Shown here: in pieces, positions 1 through 4,818 of the stretch | How positions within the stretch are numbered: the first letter of the stretch is position 1 | How the letters are laid out: every line of letters begins with the position of its first letter | NCBI GenBank assembly: GCA_003136915.1 | Contig: PLEB01000445.1 | Location: 1-7,931 of the forward strand | DNA length: 7,931 nt | From: Chitinophagaceae bacterium | GTDB taxonomy: Bacteria > Bacteroidota > Bacteroidia > Chitinophagales > Chitinophagaceae | Direction: 5' to 3' | Position numbers and translations under genes: made by a program | The notes under the pieces: model-generated | Database searches by the model: none | Told to the model about the DNA's origin: nothing | The model's input: the letters and a program-made list of their open reading frames with translations, nothing else

Positions 1-1860
1 GCCCAGCGGGTCGTGAAAATTTTCATCGATTATAATAATAACGGGGTGTTCACCGATCCGGGTGAACAGGTGGCCGTCAGTACAGTGCTCAATGGTGGTA
101 TAACCACTTATTCCGGTATTATCGCAGTTCCTCCGGGAATGAAGATTGGCAACACCACCGTGATGAGGATCGTGGCCGAGGAAACGACAGACACGTCTGT
201 AGTGAAACCCTGTGGAAATTATCCGAATGGAGAAACCCAGGACTACCGCGTGCAATTCGTAGCGTTATCAAACGACATAAGCATGAGTGCAGTCGAGGAT
301 CCCCTTCCTTCTTTCTGCCAGACGGATTCAGAAAGAATTTCCGTGCGGATAAAAAATGCAGGCACGAATACTCAGGTGGGTTTCCCGATTTCGCTGATGG
401 TTACTTCAAATGGCAATACCCTGGTTAACGTTACTACGGTTTGTCCGGATACTGTTCCCGGACTGGGCAGCGTGATTTACACATTTCAACCCTCATTCAA
501 TGCGGTTGCGGGAAATACATATGTCGTGACCGCCGGCGCACAGCTTGCCGGTGATCAGGATCCCAGCAATAATTCCATTACGGACACGCTCAATGTGAAT
601 GCCGGCAGCCCTATTCCTGTGACCGCAGTAGCGGAAATCTGCAGCGAAAATCCGCCGCAGGCCGGACTGAAAGCGAATACGAGTGACAGCTCGGATGCCT
701 TTGTATGGTACGATAGTCCGACCGCCACAACGCCTATTGCTGGAGGAGTTCAGGCAACGACAAACGTGATCCCTTCCAATAAAACCTATTACCTGGGAAT
801 AAATGAATTGAACGGAACGATCGGACCAAAAACCAAATTGGAAAATGCCAGCGGGGGATATAATTTCTTCCAGGGAAATTTCATTCGTTTCAGCAATTCA
901 GTTCCGGTAACGATCTCTTCTGCCAGGTTATATGTGGGCAGCGGAGGCAAAGTGCAATTTATTGTCGCAGACCTGGCCAGTTTTGATTCCTGCACCGGTG
1001 CTTATAGTTATTTCCAGGATGCCATCAATACCATTAACGTTTATCCAACCACGCCTAATCCTCAGCATGGGGCGGTAGCAGTGAATTCCCCTTTAGATAC
1101 GGGGGCTGTATTCCTTCTGAACCTTCCTGTGCCCACGCCGGGAAATCATGTGTTGATCGTGGTAGCAGACCCGGATCCGGGCGATCCGGATAGTGCAACG
1201 CTGTTCAGAAATAATAATATCAGCACCAATGGCTATCCCTACGGCGTTCCCGGTGTGTTCTCGATAACGGGAAACAGTGCCATTGATGTGAGCAATTGTA
1301 AAGACACTACTTTTTATCAGAAGTACTATTATTTCCTGTATGATCTGAAGGTGACCCTGGATAAATGTCCTTCGCCGCGGATTGCCGTGCCGGCAACAAC
1401 GCCAACGCCAGCATTGATCACACTCAGTGGAATTATTTTGTCCAGCAACTATCCTTCCGGCAACCAGTGGTATAGGAATGATACTTTGTTAGCCGGTCAA
1501 ACTGGCCCAGCAGATTCCGTAATCATTCCCGGAACATATAAATCTGTTGTTACGGACAGCCTTGGATGCGTGCTGGTTTCGAATGATGTGACCTATTCTC
1601 TCGGAAGCGCCATCGGATTAAAGGCAACGCCCAATCCGAATAATGGTTCGTTCAGATTACAATTTTATATTGCACAGAGCGCCAATGTGGGCGTGAGTGT
1701 TGTCAATATGCTGGGTCAAAAAATTTACGATGCGAGTTACCCAAGCTTCGGAGGATTCTTTAGTAACACCGTAGATCTGGGTGCAGTAAGCGGAGGAATG
1801 TATGTGCTGAAAGTTCAGGTTGGAGATAAGAAGTATTTGGAGAAGATTATGGTTTATTGA
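1..1860 (+). CDS. Secreted GEVED-domain, adhesin-like protein with T9SS type A sorting domain (5' end missing)
   Basis: The reading frame is open from the first base (A-Q-R-V-V-K-I-F-I-D), so the protein starts left of the window; 619 residues are visible. Domains in visible numbering: about 1-86 is the C-terminal part of a GEVED domain, with an acidic D-Y-N-N-N-G-x-F-x-D-x-G-E stretch and a closing G-E-T-Q-D-Y motif. About 90-200 resembles a CARDB-like beta-sandwich, about 205-270 an Ig/PKD-like repeat, and about 280-455 an unassigned beta-rich region with a D-P-D-P-G-D-P-D acidic loop. About 470-535 is a second PKD/Ig-like repeat (N-Q-W-Y-R-N, V-T-D-S-L-G-C). The last 80 residues form a T9SS type A domain (P-N-P-N-N-G, V-V-N-M-L-G-Q, G-M-Y-V-L-K-V, ending K-I-M-V-Y). 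In this family the sorting domain directs passage through the outer membrane and is usually removed, leaving the protein secreted or surface-anchored. No catalytic domain is visible, so adhesion or a matrix role is only an inference. The gene converges with the reductase gene across repeat element 1. Confidence 0.85.
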   Translation, partial: AQRVVKIFIDYNNNGVFTDPGEQVAVSTVLNGGITTYSGIIAVPPGMKIGNTTVMRIVAEETTDTSVVKPCGNYPNGETQDYRVQFVALSNDISMSAVEDPLPSFCQTDSERISVRIKNAGTNTQVGFPISLMVTSNGNTLVNVTTVCPDTVPGLGSVIYTFQPSFNAVAGNTYVVTAGAQLAGDQDPSNNSITDTLNVNAGSPIPVTAVAEICSENPPQAGLKANTSDSSDAFVWYDSPTATTPIAGGVQATTNVIPSNKTYYLGINELNGTIGPKTKLENASGGYNFFQGNFIRFSNSVPVTISSARLYVGSGGKVQFIVADLASFDSCTGAYSYFQDAINTINVYPTTPNPQHGAVAVNSPLDTGAVFLLNLPVPTPGNHVLIVVADPDPGDPDSATLFRNNNISTNGYPYGVPGVFSITGNSAIDVSNCKDTTFYQKYYYFLYDLKVTLDKCPSPRIAVPATTPTPALITLSGIILSSNYPSGNQWYRNDTLLAGQTGPADSVIIPGTYKSVVTDSLGCVLVSNDVTYSLGSAIGLKATPNPNNGSFRLQFYIAQSANVGVSVVNMLGQKIYDASYPSFGGFFSNTVDLGAVSGGMYVLKVQVGDKKYLEKIMVY

Positions 1861-1865
1861 GAGGG

Positions 1866-1951
1866 GTTGATAGTATATGGTGGATGGTGGATGGATTTCC
1901 AGTGTGAATTCAAACATAAGGTCCACACACCATCCACTATATACCATCAAC
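1866..1951. repeat. Heptad-arm palindromic element, copy 1 (4+4 heptads)
   Basis: The left arm is four tandem 7-mers at 1866-1893 (GTTGATA, GTATATG, GTGGATG, GTGGATG). The centre is 1894-1923, and the right arm is four 7-mers at 1924-1951 whose reverse complements, outside to inside, are GTTGATG, GTATATA, GTGGATG, GTGTGTG. The arms agree at 24 of 28 positions in mirrored order, so this can form a long hairpin. The 32-bp core at 1893-1924 aligns without gaps to the cores of copies 2 and 3. The element fills essentially the whole gap between two convergent genes: its left edge is 5 bp after the stop of the T9SS gene, and its right arm contains the reductase stop codon. A bidirectional terminator role fits the position, but there is no T-run after the stem. 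A dispersed repeat of REP/MITE type is equally possible. Confidence 0.85.
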
Positions 1952-2714
1952 CATACAATTCAAGATGTATCACCTTCTTATCATACCCCAGCGCCAGCAC
2001 TCTTTGCCTTGCTTCATCTATCATATTTTTCCATCCGCATAAATAAAAATGTGCGGGCCTGACGGTTGGTTTGGTTTCGGGTTCTCCATTAGAAAGATTA
2101 TTCCGGCAGATCTCTTCGTAGATGGCATGAACATATCCTGTGCGGATCAGGTGTTCCTTATTTTCGGGAACTTCTCTTGAAAAAACAGGTATGTATTGAA
2201 AACGGGGAACTTCCTGTTCCAGATCCTCCATTTCCTTTTGATAAAGACTGTCTGTCAATCTGCGACAGCCAAAAATCAGGTATATATCCTCGTGAGGAAT
2301 ATTATGATTGAGAATATGATGCACCATAGCGCGGAAGGGCGCGATGCCTGTTCCCGTACATATGAGGAATAAATCTTTTGAAATAGGATCCGGAAGCGTG
2401 AAGAGACCAAGGGGACCACGCAATATAAGCTGGCTATCTAACCGGACTTCATTAAATAAATAATTGGTGCCCGCGCCTCCCTCCATGTAAACGATTACCA
2501 ATTCAAATACCGGCGTTCCATCGGGCCAGGAGGCAATAGAATAACTGCGCACCCGCTTATTCGGTTTTTCGTGAATCGGCAGGTCGAGCGTTACAAATTG
2601 TCCGGGTTTAAAATCAAAGGGTTCTCCCGAATCCAGGCGGATCCAATACCTTCTTGTGGTTTGCGTTTCGTCCTCAATGCGTATTACTTTACCGGTTTGC
2701 CAGGGAAGAGGCAT
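1947..2714 (-). CDS. Ferredoxin/flavodoxin-NADP reductase-like flavoprotein
   Basis: This 255-residue protein matches the FNR family, FAD/NAD(P)H oxidoreductases moving electrons between NADPH and ferredoxin or flavodoxin in the cytoplasm. The N-terminal FAD-binding barrel has R56-S-Y-S59 (flavin contact), a G-G-A-G-T stretch at 79-83 and G-P-L-G at 100-103. The NAD(P)-binding half has C-T-G-T-G-I-A-P-F at 119-127 and C-G-W-K-N-M at 226-231, and the chain ends in E-L-Y-G. No cysteine-rich 2Fe-2S domain is present, so the redox partner is separate. An in-frame ATG at 2753 would add 13 residues, but that extension is translated repeat element 2 (inside its core and left arm), so the ATG at 2714 (M-P-L-P-W-Q-T-G-K-V) is preferred. 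No Shine-Dalgarno sequence precedes either start. The stop codon lies in the outer right heptad of element 1. The gene is thus bracketed by two copies of the element. It may be co-transcribed with the small gene upstream (116-bp gap). The exact electron partner is not readable from sequence. Confidence 0.88.
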   Translation of the reverse strand: MPLPWQTGKVIRIEDETQTTRRYWIRLDSGEPFDFKPGQFVTLDLPIHEKPNKRVRSYSIASWPDGTPVFELVIVYMEGGAGTNYLFNEVRLDSQLILRGPLGLFTLPDPISKDLFLICTGTGIAPFRAMVHHILNHNIPHEDIYLIFGCRRLTDSLYQKEMEDLEQEVPRFQYIPVFSREVPENKEHLIRTGYVHAIYEEICRNNLSNGEPETKPTVRPAHFYLCGWKNMIDEARQRVLALGYDKKVIHLELYG

Positions 2715-2717
2715 ATG

Positions 2718-2803
2718 GTTGATGGTATATGGTTGATAGTTGATGGATCTCAATTGTGAATTTACACATAAAGACCATCAACCATCAACTATCAACCATC
2801 AAC
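2718..2803. repeat. Heptad-arm palindromic element, copy 2 (4+4 heptads)
   Basis: The left arm at 2718-2745 is GTTGATG, GTATATG, GTTGATA, GTTGATG. The centre is 2746-2775. The right arm at 2776-2803 reads, as reverse complements from outside in, GTTGATG, GTTGATA, GTTGATG, GTTGATG. The arms agree at 24 of 28 positions. The total length is 86 bp, identical to copy 1, and the core (2745-2776) is in the same orientation. A further heptad-like GCATATG at 2711-2717 contains the reductase start codon. Unlike the other copies, this one lies between two genes of the same direction, so it would form the 5' leader of the reductase mRNA unless transcription starts inside it. I found no TAnnTTTG box within it on the minus strand. 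Confidence 0.85.
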
Positions 2804-2830
2804 GATTAATACAAGATTTAAACAATTTAG

Positions 2831-3193
2831 CTAAAGTCCGGAAGCTGATTGAATATTCTCCTTACTGAGAAGTTGTTTGCGGAGTGAAATATCAGGAACT
2901 TTTTTGGAGACCCGGAGTTCTTCTTTTACAACGGCGGGTTTCATGGCGATCACAGGACTCTTGATATCCTGCATCCGGGCTTCCATGTTATAGGTCTCGC
3001 GTTCCAGCTCCAGGATACGCTCGTAATTATTAAGGATTTCTCTTTCCAGCGCTTCGATTTTGGCGCGGCTTTTCACGATCCGTTTTGCCCTGAAACTAAA
3101 ACCTGCAAGTAAGGATAAAGCCACAATGGAAGCCAGCAGGTAGATATTGAGCGTTACCTCGTTGATTAGCATGGTAATAATATTAAGGATCAT
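2831..3193 (-). CDS. Small single-pass membrane protein with coiled coil, unrecognised
   Basis: I do not recognise a family for this 120-residue product. Residues about 14-34 (I-Y-L-L-A-S-I-V-A-L-S-L-L-A-G-F) form one hydrophobic segment. It is followed by a basic patch (R-A-K-R-I-V-K-S-R-A-K), suggesting a short N-terminal tail outside and the rest in the cytoplasm. Residues about 42-78 are rich in E, R and L with heptad-like spacing (A-L-E-R-E-I-L-N-N-Y-E-R-I-L-E-L-E-R-E), consistent with a parallel coiled coil. The C-terminal 40 residues are polar and lysine-rich, probably flexible. The start is uncertain: ATG at 3193 or the in-frame ATG at 3172 (M-L-I-N-E-V) both keep the membrane segment, and neither has a clear ribosome site. 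A TAnnTTTG box about 80 bp upstream could drive it. It lies between glyS and the reductase, all on one strand, but the 111-bp gap from glyS and its own possible promoter argue against a strict operon. Codon use and amino-acid pattern look like a real gene. Confidence 0.65.
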   Translation of the reverse strand: MILNIITMLINEVTLNIYLLASIVALSLLAGFSFRAKRIVKSRAKIEALEREILNNYERILELERETYNMEARMQDIKSPVIAMKPAVVKEELRVSKKVPDISLRKQLLSKENIQSASGL

Positions 3194-3274
3194 TCAATGG
3201 GTCTTCAGAGGGTATTTGCTGGAGCATTTAACGGGTTAGACCGGGAGGTTAATCAGGTAATTGGAGGTGATTCC

Positions 3275-3282
3275 CAAATGTA
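3275..3282 (-). promoter_or_regulatory. Possible Bacteroidota -7 box upstream of the small membrane-protein gene
   Basis: The minus strand reads TACATTTG, matching the phylum's -7 consensus TAnnTTTG. It lies in the 111-bp gap after glyS and would give a leader of roughly 75 nt to the ATG at 3193. No TTTG or TTG is found 19-21 bp upstream, so only half of the promoter is supported. An 8-base motif with two free positions can occur by chance. Confidence 0.35.
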
Positions 3283-3304
3283 AGGTTTCCGTTTGAATAA
3301 TATT

Positions 3305-4744
3305 TTAGAAAATTTCTTTTTCTACAATTTCCCGGATCCTGGTTATAGGAATCCGCTCCTGGTTCATGCTGTCGCGATATCGAATGGTCACGGTTTGGTC
3401 CTCCCGGCTCTGATGGTCGACTGTTACACAAAATGGCGTTCCAATGGCATCCATTCTCCGGTAACGCTTTCCGATCGTATCCTTTTCCTCATAAAAGCAA
3501 CGGAAATGCGCCCTGCATGCACCGAGGATTTCCCGGGCAATTTCCGGCAAACCATCTTTTTTAATCAAGGGTAAAATAGCCAGCTTAACGGGAGCCAGCT
3601 TGGGAGGAAACTTCAGTATTACCCTGCTATCCTTTTTTTCCGTGGTGCTAAGGTCTTCCTCCAGGTAAGCCTCGCTCAGAATCATCAACACGGTACGGTC
3701 AAGGCCAATGGATGTTTCAATCACATAGGGAAGATAATGCTGGTTTAGCTCCGTATCAAAGTAAGTCAGTTTTTTCCTGCTATATTCCTGGTGATTCTTC
3801 AGATCAAAATCGGTTCGGGAATGAATGCCTTCCACTTCCTTGAATCCCATCGGGAATTCATACTCGATATCCGTGGCAGCATCTGCATAATGGGCGAGCT
3901 TTACATGATCATGAAACCGGTATTTTTCTAAAGGAATACCAAGGCTCAGATGCCATTGCATACGATCCTTCTTCCAGTATTCATACCATTCTTTCTGCGA
4001 ACCGGGTTTAATAAAATATTGCATCTCCATCTGTTCAAATTCGCGCATGCGAAAAATAAACTGCCGGGCTACGATCTCATTTCGAAAAGCTTTCCCGACC
4101 TGCGCGATGCCGAAGGGAATTTTCATGCGGCCGGTTTTCTGCACATTCTGAAAATTAACAAAAATACCCTGCGCCGTTTCGGGCCGGAGGAAGATCTCAT
4201 TTGCTTCATCAGTCACACTGCCAAGTTGCGTGGAGAACATCAGGTTGAACTGGCGCACATCGCTCCAGTTTGAGGTTCCACTGATTCCGCATTTGATTTT
4301 TTTTTCTTCGATCAGTTTTTTGAGACCTTGAAAATCACTAGCGGCAAGCAGACGATCCATCGCAGAAAGCAGGGCATCCGCTTCCTCTTTTTTACCTTCG
4401 GCTTCCAGCTCATCGGCATAGGCTTCTATGAGGTGATCGACGCGGTACCGTTTCTGACTGTCCTTGTTATCGATCATCGGGTCGCTGAAATTATCTACAT
4501 GCCCGGAAGCCTTCCAGGTTGTAGGATGCATGAAGATCGCTGCATCAATACCCACAATATTATCATGGAGCCGGGTCATACTTTCCCACCAGTAATCGCG
4601 GATATTTTTTTTTAACTCACTGCCATACTGTCCGTAGTCATACACAGCGCTGAGCCCGTCATAGATTTCACTGGAAGGAAAAATAAAACCATATTCCTTA
4701 CAATGCGAGATAATCGCCTGCAATTTTTGGACGTCATTAGCCAT
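3305..4744 (-). CDS. glyS: Glycyl-tRNA synthetase, single-chain class II type
   Basis: This cytoplasmic enzyme charges tRNA-Gly with glycine using ATP. The 479-residue chain is the homodimeric, eukaryote/archaeal-like form, not the alpha2-beta2 form of many bacteria. Visible marks are: the N-terminal S-S-E-I-Y-D-G-L-S-A-V-Y-D-Y-G-Q region (24-39); M-H-P-T-T-W-K-A-S-G-H-V (72-83); L-R-P-E-T-A-Q-G (186-193); class II motif 2 with A-F-R-N-E (219-223) and F-R-M-R-E-F-E-Q-M-E (231-240); and motif 3 E-T-S-I-G-L-D-R (343-350). A C-terminal anticodon-binding domain runs from about 385 to 479. A lysine/glutamate-rich insertion (about 105-155) replaces the short linker after the catalytic N-terminus, as is usual in Bacteroidota members. 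The length is complete and no frame disruption is seen. The ATG at 4744 gives the expected short N-terminus before K-E-Y-G-F-I-F, and a good promoter lies immediately upstream. It is divergent from the DUF5686 gene. In other annotation schemes this form is named glyQS or glyRS. Confidence 0.96.
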   Translation of the reverse strand: MANDVQKLQAIISHCKEYGFIFPSSEIYDGLSAVYDYGQYGSELKKNIRDYWWESMTRLHDNIVGIDAAIFMHPTTWKASGHVDNFSDPMIDNKDSQKRYRVDHLIEAYADELEAEGKKEEADALLSAMDRLLAASDFQGLKKLIEEKKIKCGISGTSNWSDVRQFNLMFSTQLGSVTDEANEIFLRPETAQGIFVNFQNVQKTGRMKIPFGIAQVGKAFRNEIVARQFIFRMREFEQMEMQYFIKPGSQKEWYEYWKKDRMQWHLSLGIPLEKYRFHDHVKLAHYADAATDIEYEFPMGFKEVEGIHSRTDFDLKNHQEYSRKKLTYFDTELNQHYLPYVIETSIGLDRTVLMILSEAYLEEDLSTTEKKDSRVILKFPPKLAPVKLAILPLIKKDGLPEIAREILGACRAHFRCFYEEKDTIGKRYRRMDAIGTPFCVTVDHQSREDQTVTIRYRDSMNQERIPITRIREIVEKEIF

Positions 4745-4752
4745 AATGGCTG

Positions 4753-4785
4753 CAAAAGTAAGGAGAATGCGTATGCAGAGGCAAC
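4753..4785 (-). promoter_or_regulatory. Predicted glyS promoter (GTTG - 21 bp - TACTTTTG)
   Basis: On the minus strand GTTG (plus-strand 4782-4785) and TACTTTTG (4753-4760) are separated by 21 bp, fitting the Bacteroidota sigma pattern TTTG-N19-21-TAnnTTTG with one mismatch in the -33 element. Only 8 bp separate the -7 box from the glyS ATG. The predicted transcript would therefore start about 2-4 nt before the start codon, leaving little or no leader; that distance is an inference from the consensus spacing. Confidence 0.6.
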
Positions 4786-4804
4786 TCCTTCCGCAGCATT
4801 GTAG

Positions 4805-4812
4805 TATTTTTG
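4805..4812 (+). promoter_or_regulatory. Predicted -7 box of the DUF5686 gene
   Basis: TATTTTTG matches TAnnTTTG and ends 6 bp before the ATG at 4819, so transcription would start at or just before the start codon. A good -33 TTTG is not seen at the expected distance (around 4780-4785), so the box alone is the evidence. It does not overlap the glyS promoter but lies within the same 74-bp divergent gap. Confidence 0.45.
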
Positions 4813-4818
4813 TAGTGT

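Noticed and set aside
13..15. GTG as start of the first gene
   Set aside because: The frame is open to base 1, and the GTG falls inside a beta-strand of the GEVED domain, so it is internal.
1866..1951. Integron attC site or classical intrinsic terminator
   Set aside because: The hairpin lacks RYYYAAC/GTTRRRY core boxes in the attC arrangement and there is no integrase nearby. There is no T-run after the stem, and the core is conserved, which a terminator loop does not need.
1877..2062. Plus-strand reading frame of 61 codons
   Set aside because: It runs through repeat element 1 and antisense to the reductase gene; the product is translated repeat with no family features.
2715..2753. 13-residue N-terminal extension of the reductase from the ATG at 2753
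   Set aside because: The extension is encoded by element 2 heptads and core (R-S-I-N-Y-Q-P-Y-T-I-N-H) and adds nothing resembling the family's N-terminus. It is kept only as an alternative.
1866..2803. CRISPR array or simple tandem satellite suggested by the repeated 7-mers
   Set aside because: The units are 7 bp with no spacers, and they occur as inverted pairs around a conserved non-repeat core.
2768..2840. Promoter for the reductase between the small gene and element 2
   Set aside because: The minus strand has only weak TTG/TA-rich words here and no TAnnTTTG match, so no call was made.
3194..3304. Terminator after glyS
   Set aside because: No stable inverted repeat with a T-run was found in this gap; the A/T-rich stretch near 3302-3320 is the end of the coding sequence.
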